64,000 bases of DNA, from positions 124,001 through 188,000 of the forward strand of contig CAKTVV010000001.1 in assembly GCA_934630515.1 (NCBI GenBank), written 5' to 3'. Below the pieces are notes generated by a model. That model was given only the letters and a program-made list of their open reading frames with translations. It was not told the DNA's origin and searched no databases. Shown here one piece after another: positions 1-8,157 of this stretch (positions are counted from its first letter, which is position 1; every line of letters starts with the position of its first letter). This stretch comes from an uncultured Eubacteriales bacterium (lineage in GTDB: Bacteria > Bacillota > Clostridia > Oscillospirales > Acutalibacteraceae). Position numbers and translations under genes: made by a program.

Positions 1-875
1 GCGTATCCGTGGTGCTGGGCTCCTACGGCTCGTCCGTGTCCATCGCTGCCTCCCCCGTATTCAAGGAGGCCGGTATCCCCGCCATCGGCATCACCTGCAC
101 CAACACACAGGTCACCGAAGGCAACAAGCACTATTTCCGCATCTGCTTCCTGGATCCCTTCCAGGGCTCTGTGATGGCGAAATACGCCTGGGATCAGGGC
201 ATCCGGACCGCCTACACTCTGGCGGAGCTGGGCAACGCCTACGATCTGGGGCTGGCCAGCAGCTTTAAGACCGCTTTTGAGAAGCTGGGCGGCACGGTAG
301 AATCCGGCAACTTCCCGACGAACCAGGCAGACTTCACCTCCTACATCACCAACGCCAAGAACAGCGGTGCGCAGGCGATCTTCGCCCCCACCTCCATCTC
401 CTATGCGCAGCTGATCGTGGAGGCTGCCGCCACCCAGAAGGTGGGCATCCCGCTGTACGCCGGCGACACCTGGGACAGCAACGTGATCCTGCAGGCAGCC
501 AAGGATAAGGATGTGACCATCAACATCACCACCTTCTATCAGGAGGGCGGCAATCAGGAGTTCGATGACGGCTTCAAGAAGTGGCTCAACGCCGATAGCA
601 GCAAGCTGACCAACAACGGCGGCAACGACATCGTGTCGGCCGTGTCCGCCATGGGCTACGACGCCTACTTCACCGCTCTGGAGGCCATCAAGGCAGCCAA
701 CTCCACCGAGCCTGCCAAGATCATGGAGGCGCTGTGGAATGTGCAGTACAAGGGCGTGACCGGCGACATTCAGTTCGATTCTGTCAACGGCGACGCCGAG
801 CGGACGGTTGCTTACATCAAGGCGGCCGATACCACCACCGGTGCCTGGACCTTTGTTAAGGAGCAAGGCATCTAA
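1..875 (+). CDS. Branched-chain amino acid ABC transporter substrate-binding protein (5' partial)
   Basis: The reading frame is open from the left edge, so the N-terminus, including any lipoprotein signal, lies outside the window; about 290 residues are visible. The sequence reads as the type I periplasmic-binding fold (Peripla_BP_6, LivJ class), with SVVLGSYGSS and SPVFKEAGIPAIG near the visible start. The protein captures leucine, isoleucine, valine or related ligands outside the cell and delivers them to the LivHM permease encoded directly downstream. It is separated from livH by 126 bases containing a terminator-like hairpin, a common way of making binding protein in excess over permease. 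The exact ligand cannot be read from sequence. Confidence 0.9.
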   Translation, partial: VSVVLGSYGSSVSIAASPVFKEAGIPAIGITCTNTQVTEGNKHYFRICFLDPFQGSVMAKYAWDQGIRTAYTLAELGNAYDLGLASSFKTAFEKLGGTVESGNFPTNQADFTSYITNAKNSGAQAIFAPTSISYAQLIVEAAATQKVGIPLYAGDTWDSNVILQAAKDKDVTINITTFYQEGGNQEFDDGFKKWLNADSSKLTNNGGNDIVSAVSAMGYDAYFTALEAIKAANSTEPAKIMEALWNVQYKGVTGDIQFDSVNGDAERTVAYIKAADTTTGAWTFVKEQGI

Positions 876-893
876 ATTCCGCCGTAACGGGAG

Positions 894-932
894 GGTCGGA
901 TGCCGGCATCTGGCATTCGGCCTTTCCTTTTT
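894..932 (+). terminator. Hairpin between binding-protein gene and livH (attenuating terminator)
   Basis: An 11-bp stem (894-904 with 912-922, two G-U pairs, 7-base loop) is followed by the T-rich stretch TTTCCTTTTT. It lies 18 bases after the stop codon of the binding protein gene and before livH, whose own promoter is not obvious. Inference: partial termination sets the binding protein to permease ratio. Confidence 0.6.
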
Positions 933-1001
933 CAGAAGAATCGACTGCGGCTGCCGGAGGCGGTTTTCCCTCCGGCGCCGTCTGTTTTGGAGGAAGTCAC
1001 T

Positions 1002-1880
1002 ATGGATTATATTCTGGCGGGTATTTCCGTAGGCGGTCAGTATGCGCTGATCGCCATCGGCTACACCATGGTCTACGGGATCCTGCGCCTGATCAATTTC
1101 GCCCACGGCGATATCTTCATGGTCGCAGGACTCATCATGGTGTACGCCGCCACGGCGATGCCTCTGTACCTGTCCATTCCGCTGGTGCTGATCGCCACCG
1201 TGGCGCTGGGCTGCGCCGTGGAAAAGGTCGCCTACAAGCCCCTGCGCAGCGCCCCCCGGATGTCGGTGATGATCTCCGCCATCGGCGTGTCCTATACGCT
1301 GCAGAATGTGGCGCTGTACGTCACCGGCGGGCTGGCGAAGACCTACCCCTCGATCCCCGGTCTGTCCAACACGGTCAGCCTGTTGGGCGCCACCACCAAA
1401 TGGGTGACCCTCATCACCCCGGTGCTGACGATTCTGCTGGTGGTGGGGCTGGTGCTGATCATCCGGTTCACCAAGATCGGCATCGCCATGCGGGCAGTGT
1501 CCAAGGATTTTGAGACCTCCCAGCTGATGGGCATCAAGATCAACCGGGTCATCAGCGTCACCTTTGTCATCGGCTCGCTGCTGGCCGCCATCGGCTCGGT
1601 GCTGTATTTCAGCAACTACCCCTCCGTCATCCCCACCTCCGGCTCCATGCCGGGGCTGAAATCCTTTGTGGCGGCGGTATTCGGCGGCATCGGCTCCATT
1701 CCCGGCGCCGTGGTGGGAGCGTTCATCATCGGCATCTGCGAAAACCTCATCCGTGCCATCAACATCGGCGGCGTGAGCATGACCACCTTCTCCGATGCCT
1801 TTACGTTCGCTCTGCTGATCGTCATTCTCTGCGTCAAGCCCACCGGCCTGTTCGGAGAGAAGACCACGGAAAAGGTGTAA
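1002..1880 (+). CDS. livH: Branched-chain amino acid ABC transporter permease LivH
   Basis: This 292-residue inner-membrane permease belongs to the LivH half of BPD_transp_2. The ATG at 1002 was chosen because GGAGG sits at 989-993; the open frame extends further upstream but over the hairpin. Its opening MDYILAGISVGGQYALIAIG and the following GYTMVYGILRLINFAHGD block are typical of LivH. It pairs with LivM to form the translocation pore and is energised by LivG and LivF encoded downstream. The gap to livM is only 13 bases, so the genes are co-transcribed. Confidence 0.95.
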   Translation: MDYILAGISVGGQYALIAIGYTMVYGILRLINFAHGDIFMVAGLIMVYAATAMPLYLSIPLVLIATVALGCAVEKVAYKPLRSAPRMSVMISAIGVSYTLQNVALYVTGGLAKTYPSIPGLSNTVSLLGATTKWVTLITPVLTILLVVGLVLIIRFTKIGIAMRAVSKDFETSQLMGIKINRVISVTFVIGSLLAAIGSVLYFSNYPSVIPTSGSMPGLKSFVAAVFGGIGSIPGAVVGAFIIGICENLIRAINIGGVSMTTFSDAFTFALLIVILCVKPTGLFGEKTTEKV

Positions 1881-1893
1881 GGAGGTGTCCCCC

Positions 1894-3045
1894 ATGAAAC
1901 AACTGTTAAAACCAGCCACAAAAAAGCAGAACACCATCGGCAACCTGATCCTGCTGGCGGCGCTGGTGGCGGTGCTGATCGTCGTCGATACCACCTCCAA
2001 CTCCTTTGACATGATTGTCAAGGTGCTGCAAAAGGGCTGCGTCTACGCCATCGTGGTGGTCTCCATGAACCTGCTCAACGGCTTCACCGGTCTGTTCTCG
2101 CTGGGGCAGGCGGGCTTCATGCTCATCGGCGCCTATGTCTATGCCATCTTCTCCGTGAACGACGCCAGCCGGGAGATGGTCTACAGCTTTTCCGGCACGC
2201 CGCTGATCCATTTTCAGCTGCCGATCCTGGTGGCGATCCTGCTGGCGGGCATTGCCGCCGCCGTCTTTGCCTTTCTCATCGGTCTGCCGGTGCTGAAGCT
2301 GAAAAGCGACTATCTCGCCATTGCCACGCTGGGCTTTGCCGAGATCCTGCGCACCATCATCCAGTGGGATAAGCTGGGTCCCCTCACCAACGGCTCCTTC
2401 CCCATCAGTCAGCTGAACACCTTCAAGGATCAGCTCAGCGACAGCCCGTTCAAGAAGCTGTCCTTTGTGTTCCCGTTCTTTCTGGTGGCGGTGGTGTGCA
2501 TCGGCATCATCGCCCTGATGATCCATTCCACCTACGGGCGGGCGTTTAAGGCCATCCGGGATGACGAGATCGCCGCCGAGGCAATGGGCATCAATCTGGC
2601 GAAGCATAAAATGATCAGCTTCCTCACCAGCTCCTTCTTCGCCGGCATCGGCGGCGCCATGTACGCCATGTATGTCGGCTCCACCAACGCCGCCCCGTTC
2701 ACCTCGGCGCTGACCTATGAGATTCTGCTCATCGTGGTGATCGGCGGCATCGGCTCCATCACCGGATCGATCCTTGCCAGCTTCCTGTACATCGCCTCTC
2801 AGGAGTGGTGGCTGCGGGGGCTGGACAGCGGCGAATTTCTGGGGATCACCTCCCCGATCTTCCGCAACGGCTTCCGGCTGGTGGTATTCTCGGTCATCAT
2901 CATGATCTTCGTGCTGTTCTTCCGCAACGGCATTATGGGCGATAAGGAATTCAGCTCCGCCCGCTTGGTGCGGAATATTGTGAACCTGCCCGCTACGATC
3001 GCCGGCAAGCTCCGGAAGAAAGCCGCAAAGGAGGGACAGGCATGA
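1894..3045 (+). CDS. livM: Branched-chain amino acid ABC transporter permease LivM
   Basis: This 383-residue multi-spanning permease is the partner of LivH. The ATG at 1894 follows AAGGAGG at 1879-1885 with good spacing; the in-frame GTG at 1885 overlaps the ribosome-binding site and was rejected. The family block NLLNGFTGLFSLGQAGFM and the later cytoplasmic loop AIRDDEIAAEAMGIN, which contacts the ATPases, are visible. The gene ends in an ATGA overlap with livG, indicating translational coupling. Confidence 0.95.
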   Translation: MKQLLKPATKKQNTIGNLILLAALVAVLIVVDTTSNSFDMIVKVLQKGCVYAIVVVSMNLLNGFTGLFSLGQAGFMLIGAYVYAIFSVNDASREMVYSFSGTPLIHFQLPILVAILLAGIAAAVFAFLIGLPVLKLKSDYLAIATLGFAEILRTIIQWDKLGPLTNGSFPISQLNTFKDQLSDSPFKKLSFVFPFFLVAVVCIGIIALMIHSTYGRAFKAIRDDEIAAEAMGINLAKHKMISFLTSSFFAGIGGAMYAMYVGSTNAAPFTSALTYEILLIVVIGGIGSITGSILASFLYIASQEWWLRGLDSGEFLGITSPIFRNGFRLVVFSVIIMIFVLFFRNGIMGDKEFSSARLVRNIVNLPATIAGKLRKKAAKEGQA

Positions 3046-3884
3046 GCAGCGTATTACGTCTATGCGACATCACCATGCAATTCGGCGGCGTGGTGGCGGT
3101 GGACAACCTGTCCATGGAGGTCAACGAGGGGGAGATCGTCGCCCTCATCGGCCCCAACGGCGCCGGAAAAACCACTGCATTCAACGCCATCACCGGTGTA
3201 TACGAGCCCACCAACGGCGCCATCTATTACCACGACCAGCTGGTGATCTCCAACAAGCCCCGGGGAAAGATGAAAAAGCTGTATGCCGGGGAAAATCAAG
3301 GCAAATACACCACCGTCCTGCGGAAAACGCCGGATCAGCTCACTAAGCTGGGCATGGCACGCACCTTCCAGAACATCCGCCTGTTTAAGTCCATGACGGT
3401 GTTCGAGAATGTCCTCACCGCCAAGCACCTGCGCCGCAGCTCCAACCTGTTCACCGCCACCTTCCACTTGAATTTCAAGGAGGAAGCCCGGATGCGGCAG
3501 GAGACTCTGGAGCTGCTGCGGTTGGTGGGACTGGAGGGGGTCAAGGACGAGCCGGCGACCAGCCTGCCCTACGGCATGCAGCGCAAGCTGGAGATCGCCC
3601 GGGCGCTGGCGACGGAGCCGACCTTGCTGCTGCTGGATGAGCCGGCAGCCGGCATGAACCCGCAGGAAACCGAGGAGCTGACAGCGTTCATCCGGGAGAT
3701 CCGGGAGCAGTTCCACATCACCATTCTGCTCATCGAGCATCATATGAATCTGGTGATGGATATTTCCGACCGCATTTACGTCATTGACTTCGGCAAGGAG
3801 ATCGCCCACGGCACACCGGCAGAAATTCAAGCCAATCAACGGGTGATCGACGCCTATTTGGGGGTGGCAGACGACGATGAGTAA
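3042..3884 (+). CDS. livG: Branched-chain amino acid ABC transporter ATP-binding protein LivG
   Basis: This 280-residue ABC ATPase has Walker A GPNGAGKTT near residue 36, an LPYGMQRKLEIARAL signature region and Walker B LLLLDEPAAGMN. The C-terminal extension (INQRVIDAYLG type, here ANQRVIDAYLGV) is characteristic of LivG rather than other ABC ATPases. It carries an insertion of about 30 residues after the Walker A segment, including basic residues around PRGKMKKLY, somewhat longer than usual for the family. It overlaps livM by 4 bases and livF by 8. Confidence 0.94.
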   Translation: MSSVLRLCDITMQFGGVVAVDNLSMEVNEGEIVALIGPNGAGKTTAFNAITGVYEPTNGAIYYHDQLVISNKPRGKMKKLYAGENQGKYTTVLRKTPDQLTKLGMARTFQNIRLFKSMTVFENVLTAKHLRRSSNLFTATFHLNFKEEARMRQETLELLRLVGLEGVKDEPATSLPYGMQRKLEIARALATEPTLLLLDEPAAGMNPQETEELTAFIREIREQFHITILLIEHHMNLVMDISDRIYVIDFGKEIAHGTPAEIQANQRVIDAYLGVADDDE

Positions 3885-4593
3885 TATACTGGAAATTAAA
3901 GATCTGTCCGTAAATTTTGGCGGTATCAAAGCCGTCAAGGACATCTCCATCGACGTGGAGCAGGGCAAGATCATCACCCTCATCGGCGCCAACGGCGCCG
4001 GTAAATCCACCATCCTGCGTTCCATCTCCGGCATTGTCAAGCCTCAAAGCGGCGATATTCTGCTGGACGGCGTCAGCATCCTGGGACAAACCCCTGATGC
4101 CATCGTCAGCAAGGGCATCACACTGGTGCCGGAGGGACGGCGGGTGTTCCCCAACCTGACGGTGCTGGAGAACCTGAAGATCGGCGCCTACCTGCGCAAG
4201 GACAAGCTGGACGACGATCTGGCACATGTCTACGACCTGTTTCCCCGGCTGAAGGAGCGCAGCTGGCAGATGGCGGGGACCCTGTCCGGCGGCGAGCAGC
4301 AGATGCTGGCGGTAGGCCGGGCGCTGATGAGCCGTCCCCGGCTCATCATGATGGACGAGCCCTCTCTGGGCTTGGCGCCGCTGGTGGTAAAGGAGATCTT
4401 CGCCATCATCCGGGAGATCAACGAGAGCGGCATCACGGTGCTGCTCAATGAGCAGAATGCCAACATGGCGCTGAAGATCGCCGACGAGGGCTATGTCATC
4501 GAGACCGGCACCCTGACCCTGTCCGGCACCGGCGAGGAGCTGCTCAACAACGAGGCGGTCAAAGAGGCCTATCTGGGCAAAACCCGCCAGTAA
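3877..4593 (+). CDS. livF: Branched-chain amino acid ABC transporter ATP-binding protein LivF
   Basis: This is the second ATPase of the importer, 238 residues. Walker A GANGAGKST, signature LSGGEQQMLAVGRALM and Walker B LIMMDEPSLGLAP are all intact, and GLAPLVVKEIF is a LivF hallmark. The start overlaps the last 8 bases of livG. It is the last gene of the operon and is followed by a strong terminator at 4619-4663. Confidence 0.95.
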   Translation: MSNILEIKDLSVNFGGIKAVKDISIDVEQGKIITLIGANGAGKSTILRSISGIVKPQSGDILLDGVSILGQTPDAIVSKGITLVPEGRRVFPNLTVLENLKIGAYLRKDKLDDDLAHVYDLFPRLKERSWQMAGTLSGGEQQMLAVGRALMSRPRLIMMDEPSLGLAPLVVKEIFAIIREINESGITVLLNEQNANMALKIADEGYVIETGTLTLSGTGEELLNNEAVKEAYLGKTRQ

Positions 4594-4618
4594 TTCGTAT
4601 ATCTTCTTCCAAAACAAC

Positions 4619-4663
4619 ACACCGGGAGCGAACACAGGTCTGTGTCTGCTCCCGGTGCTTTTT
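4619..4663 (+). terminator. Bidirectional terminator between livF and sdaAA
   Basis: A 10-bp GC-rich outer stem (4620-4629 with 4648-4657) encloses an inner ACACAG/CTGTGT stem and is followed by a run of T at 4659-4663. On the opposite strand the sequence beyond the stem is also T-rich, so it can serve the converging sdaAA gene. Confidence 0.85.
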
Positions 4664-4709
4664 GCATTCACCAGAACGCTTTTTCTGTTTCTCCCCCGTC
4701 CGGCGCCGT

Positions 4710-5597
4710 TTATTTCTCTCCGTCACCCGCCTGACGGATCTCCTCTGTGAGCCGCTGCGCCGTGGGGGTCGCCGCCAGCCCGCCCAGTCCGGTCTCCCGC
4801 AGAGCGGCAGGCAGAGCCTCCCCCACCTCTCCCATAGCGTCGATGACCTCGTCCGCCGGGATACGGCTGACGATCCCTGCCAGCGCCATATCGGCGGCGC
4901 TGACCGCATTCACCGCACCGATGACATTGCGCCGCACACAAGGCAGCTCCACCAGCCCCGCCACCGGGTCGCACACCAGCCCCAGCAGGTTGCTCAGCGC
5001 CAGCGCAAAGGCATGGGCGCACTGCAGGGCGGTACCGCCCTGCAAATGGGTGAGCGCTGCCGCCGCCATCGCCGAGGCGGTGCCGATCTCTGCCTGACAG
5101 CCGCCCTGCGCCCCAGATACGCTGGCACGGCTGGCGGTCACAGCGCCGAAGGCAGCGGCGATATACAGCGCCTCCACCACGGCATCCTCTCCCAGCGCCC
5201 GCTCCTCCGCCAGCGGGATCAGCACCGCCGGCAGCACACCGCAGCTGCCCGCCGTAGGCGCCGCTACGATCCGCCGCATACAGGCGTTGCACTCCGCCAC
5301 CCGCAGCGCCTCCTCCGTCACCCGGAGGAAATATGTGCCGCCCAGCAGCCGCCCCGTCTGCGCTGCCTGCCGCAGCCGCTCGCCGTCACCGCCGGACAGC
5401 CCGCTGCGGGAACGGTCGGCAGCACGATATTGGCGGCTGGACTCCTGCATCGCCGCCCAGGTCTCCGCCATCCGGCGGCGGGAATAGTCCGCCGTATACC
5501 CATTCTCCCGGCAATCCGCCGACAGGATCACCTCCGCCAGCGGCTTATTTTCCTGCTGCGCCGCCTCCAGCAGCGCCGCCACACTGGTAAAGCTCAT
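4710..5597 (-). CDS. sdaAA: L-serine dehydratase, iron-sulfur-dependent, alpha subunit
   Basis: This is the catalytic subunit (295 residues) of the oxygen-sensitive 4Fe-4S L-serine ammonia-lyase, which converts L-serine to pyruvate and ammonia. Family blocks visible include CNACMRRIVAAPTAGSCGV and LVCDPVAGLVELPC, which hold the cysteines for the cluster, and GGCQAEIGTASAMAAAAL. Clostridia usually encode the enzyme as two polypeptides, as here. Its start overlaps the end of sdaAB by 4 bases, so the two are translated together. Confidence 0.95.
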   Translation of the reverse strand: MSFTSVAALLEAAQQENKPLAEVILSADCRENGYTADYSRRRMAETWAAMQESSRQYRAADRSRSGLSGGDGERLRQAAQTGRLLGGTYFLRVTEEALRVAECNACMRRIVAAPTAGSCGVLPAVLIPLAEERALGEDAVVEALYIAAAFGAVTASRASVSGAQGGCQAEIGTASAMAAAALTHLQGGTALQCAHAFALALSNLLGLVCDPVAGLVELPCVRRNVIGAVNAVSAADMALAGIVSRIPADEVIDAMGEVGEALPAALRETGLGGLAATPTAQRLTEEIRQAGDGEK

Positions 5598-6262
5598 ACC
5601 GCTCCCTCCTGATTGAATACGGTGATCTTGCGGATGCCCTCAATATGGGACAGCCACTGCGCCAGATCGGTGGGGATCGGCTGGTCACATTCCAGCACCA
5701 TCACCGCATAGCCGCCCGGCTCGTTGCGATACAGCTGCATGGTGGCGATGTTCACATGGCGCTGCATAAGCGCCGCCGTCACCGCCGCCACATGCCCCGG
5801 TACATCCTGATTGTGGACGATGAGGGTATTATGCTCCCCGGAGAAATTCGTCTCGATGCCATCGATGGAGCGCACGCAGATACGCCCGCCGCCGACGCTC
5901 TCCGCCACCACATCCAGCGTGCGCCCGGTCCTTCCGGTCAGCTGCAGGCGAACGGTGTTGGGGTGGAGATTATGCGCCTGCGCCGTGGCAAAGGTGTAGC
6001 CGAGCCCCTCCTGCTGCGCCCACCGGAAGCTGTCGGGGATCCGCAAATCGTCCGGCGGCATCCCCAGCAGACCGGCGATCAGCGCCCGGTCGGTGCCGTG
6101 CCCCCGCCCGGTCAGCGCAAAGCTGCCGTACAGGGTGATATGCGCCTCCACCGGCGGCTCCCCCAGCAGCTGGCGGGCGGTCTGCCCGATGCGCACCGCT
6201 CCGGCGGTGTGACTGCTGGAGGGACCCACCATCACCGGCCCCAGAATGTCGAAAATACGCAT
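5594..6262 (-). CDS. sdaAB: L-serine dehydratase, iron-sulfur-dependent, beta subunit
   Basis: This 222-residue beta subunit starts MRIFDILGPVMVGPSSSHTA, the conserved N-terminus of the family, and ends with an ACT domain (HNQDVPGHVAAVTAAL onward) that probably senses serine. The ATG at 6262 was chosen over the upstream frame because a GGAGGCGG site precedes it and homologous proteins begin there. It is the first gene of the sdaAB-sdaAA operon, driven by the promoter at 6292-6320. Confidence 0.94.
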   Translation of the reverse strand: MRIFDILGPVMVGPSSSHTAGAVRIGQTARQLLGEPPVEAHITLYGSFALTGRGHGTDRALIAGLLGMPPDDLRIPDSFRWAQQEGLGYTFATAQAHNLHPNTVRLQLTGRTGRTLDVVAESVGGGRICVRSIDGIETNFSGEHNTLIVHNQDVPGHVAAVTAALMQRHVNIATMQLYRNEPGGYAVMVLECDQPIPTDLAQWLSHIEGIRKITVFNQEGAV

Positions 6263-6291
6263 AGCGACCGCCTCCCTGTCCTTTTCGTATG

Positions 6292-6320
6292 ATTTTACAC
6301 AGTTTCTCCCCATCTGTCAA
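6292..6320 (-). promoter_or_regulatory. Sigma-A promoter of sdaAB-sdaAA
   Basis: On the minus strand TTGACA (6320-6315) and TAAAAT (6297-6292) are separated by 17 bases, about 30 bases upstream of the sdaAB start codon. Confidence 0.85.
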
Positions 6321-6353
6321 TGGAGCGTGTCCTTATTTTTTCGTTCCCGCATA

Positions 6354-6388
6354 TTCGGCAGGATTCCCCATCGCTCCGGCGCTATAAT
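6354..6388 (+). promoter_or_regulatory. Candidate Spo0A-activated promoter of spoIIGA-sigE
   Basis: TATAAT at 6383-6388 lies 25 bases before the spoIIGA ATG. No -35 is present at 17 bases, but TTCGGCA at 6354-6360 (TGCCGAA on the other strand, matching the 0A-box TGNCGAA) sits about 23 bases upstream. The spoIIG promoter of Bacillus subtilis likewise has an over-long spacer with Spo0A boxes over the -35. Only one box was found, so this is tentative. Confidence 0.45.
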
Positions 6389-6412
6389 ACAAGACAAAGG
6401 ACGGGGTGTGCG

Positions 6413-7288
6413 ATGGTGATTTATGCCGATGTGCTGCTGGCGGTGAATTGGTGGGTGGACTTTCTGCTGCTGGCGCTGCTGCGCCGGGTCACCGGCGCCC
6501 GGGCGCCGGGCTGGCGGCTGGCAGCGGGAGCTTTTTGCGGCGGGCTGACGGCGTTTGTGCTGCTGCTGCCGCCCCTGCCGGTGTGGCTCTCGCTTCTGTG
6601 CAAGGCCGCCGGCGCCGCTCTGATGGTGCTGATTGCCTTTCCGCTGGAGAACGGCCGCTGCTTTCTGCGGCGCATCCTGTGGCTGTTCGCCCTTAGCGCC
6701 GGGCTGGCGGGGCTATGCCAGGGACTGTATTATTTTTTTGCGCCGCCGGGCATTTATGTAGGAAACGGCGTGGTCTATTACCGGATCTCCCCTCTGCTGC
6801 TGGTGGGGATGACGCTGCTGTGCTACGGGATCCTGTGGATCGTGGGGCAGCGGCTGCGGCGAGCCGCCCCCGACCGGCACCGCTACACCATTTCCGTAGC
6901 GAACCGGGGGCGCACCGTTACCCTGCCCTGTCTTTATGACAGCGGCAATCATCTGGTGGAGCCCTTCTCCGGGGCGCCGGTGATCGTCATGGAGCGGGAC
7001 GCCCTCGCCCCGCTGCTGCCCGAGGGCGGGGATACCGCCCCGCTGCCCACCGCCCCCGGCTGGCGGGTCATTCCCTTCGACAGTCTGGGCGGGCAAGGGC
7101 TGCTGCCCGCCTTCCGCCCGGAGCGGGTCACCGTACATACCCGGCAGGGAGACCGCTCCCTGCCCCACTGCTACATCGCCCTGAGCCGCACCTTGCTGCC
7201 GGAGGATTACAAGGGGCTGCTGGGCAGCGCCGCCGCCGCCCAGCTGGCGGAAGAACCGAAAGGAGCATGGATATGTGGAAAACACTGA
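6413..7288 (+). CDS. spoIIGA: Sporulation sigma-E factor-processing peptidase SpoIIGA
   Basis: SpoIIGA is the membrane-embedded aspartic protease that removes the pro-sequence of sigma-E after asymmetric septation. The product (291 residues) begins MVIYADVLLAVNWWVDFLLL, a classic SpoIIGA N-terminus, followed by several hydrophobic helices and a soluble domain with the catalytic motif LYDSGNHL. The ATG at 6413 was chosen because upstream residues do not resemble the family. It overlaps the start of sigE, as in other spore-formers. Confidence 0.93.
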   Translation: MVIYADVLLAVNWWVDFLLLALLRRVTGARAPGWRLAAGAFCGGLTAFVLLLPPLPVWLSLLCKAAGAALMVLIAFPLENGRCFLRRILWLFALSAGLAGLCQGLYYFFAPPGIYVGNGVVYYRISPLLLVGMTLLCYGILWIVGQRLRRAAPDRHRYTISVANRGRTVTLPCLYDSGNHLVEPFSGAPVIVMERDALAPLLPEGGDTAPLPTAPGWRVIPFDSLGGQGLLPAFRPERVTVHTRQGDRSLPHCYIALSRTLLPEDYKGLLGSAAAAQLAEEPKGAWICGKH

Positions 7289-7983
7289 TCGAATGGCTGC
7301 ACCGCCTATGCCGCCGCCTGCTGGGGCGGGAGCCCATCTATTACATCAACGGCTCCGATGTGCTGCCCCCGCCCATGACCGCCGAGGAGGAACGGGAGAC
7401 CCTCCGCCGGCTGGAGGGCGGCGACGAATCCGCCCGGGAGCAGCTCATCACCCGCAACCTGCGGCTGGTGGTGTACATCGCCCGGAAATTCGAGAACTCT
7501 GGCGTGGGCATCGAGGACCTGATCTCCATCGGCACCATCGGGCTGATCAAGGCCGTGCGCACCTTTTGCCCCAGCCGCAACATTAAGCTCGCCACCTATT
7601 CCTCCCGCTGCATCGAAAACGAGATCCTCATGTATCTGCGCAAAAACGCCCAAAAGCGCAACGAGATCTCCATCGATGAGCCGCTGAATGTGGACTGGGA
7701 CGGCAACGAGCTGCTGCTGTCCGATATTTTGGGCAGCGACCCGGATCTGGTGAGCCGGGATCTGGAGCAGGAGGCGGAGCGCCAGCTGCTGATGCTCTGC
7801 GTCGGACGGCTGCCCCAGCGGGAGCGGCAGATCATGCAGCTGCGCTTTGGCATCTGCGGCGAAAAGGAGCACACCCAAAAAGAGGTGGCGGATCTGCTGG
7901 GTATCTCCCAATCCTACATATCCCGGCTGGAAAAGCGCATCATCCGCCGTCTGCGGGAGGAGCTGGAGCAGGCGCAGCGATAG
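7273..7983 (+). CDS. sigE: RNA polymerase sporulation sigma factor SigE
   Basis: This 236-residue sigma-70 family factor directs early mother-cell transcription. Region 2 (RNLRLVVYIARKFENSGVGI, then EDLISIGTIGLIKAV) and region 4 (KEVADLLGISQSYISRLEKR) are intact. The pro-sequence before YYINGSDVLPPPMT is consistent with cleavage by SpoIIGA. AGGAG at 7261-7265 is 7 bases from the ATG at 7273, better than the ATG at 7267. It lies within the 3' end of spoIIGA by 16 bases. Confidence 0.95.
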   Translation: MWKTLIEWLHRLCRRLLGREPIYYINGSDVLPPPMTAEEERETLRRLEGGDESAREQLITRNLRLVVYIARKFENSGVGIEDLISIGTIGLIKAVRTFCPSRNIKLATYSSRCIENEILMYLRKNAQKRNEISIDEPLNVDWDGNELLLSDILGSDPDLVSRDLEQEAERQLLMLCVGRLPQRERQIMQLRFGICGEKEHTQKEVADLLGISQSYISRLEKRIIRRLREELEQAQR

Positions 7984-7997
7984 AACCGGAAAAAGGG

Positions 7998-8026
7998 TTG
8001 ACAAAGAACAAACGTTCGTATACAAT
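7998..8026 (+). promoter_or_regulatory. Sigma-A promoter of the phage-like cassette
   Basis: TTGACA (7998-8003) and TACAAT (8021-8026) are separated by exactly 17 bases, 15 bases after the sigE stop codon. It is the only promoter apparent for the four downstream genes. Confidence 0.85.
8006..8017 (+). promoter_or_regulatory. LexA (SOS) operator, GAAC-N4-GTTC
   Basis: GAACAAACGTTC, flanked by A and G, matches the Gram-positive LexA/DinR consensus GAAC-N4-GTTC and lies wholly between the -35 and -10 elements. A repressor bound there would block polymerase, so the downstream cassette should be induced by DNA damage. No lexA gene is in the window. Confidence 0.75.
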
Positions 8027-8048
8027 AGAAGTGTAGTCCGAGAGACAA

Positions 8049-8082
8049 AGCAGCTGCATAGGGTGAATGCAGCTGCTTTTTT
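8049..8082 (+). terminator. Leader hairpin with T-run just after the SOS promoter
   Basis: A perfect 11-bp stem (8049-8059 with 8067-8077, 7-base loop) is followed by six T. It starts about 16 bases after the expected transcription start. It is either an attenuator limiting read-through into the cassette, or the terminator of read-through from sigE. Confidence 0.7.
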
Positions 8083-8157
8083 CTCGGCTGCACCGGATGA
8101 GAAACGGCGACCGGAAGCCCGCCGTCCCACCGACGGCAAACAGAAAGGAGTCACAAA

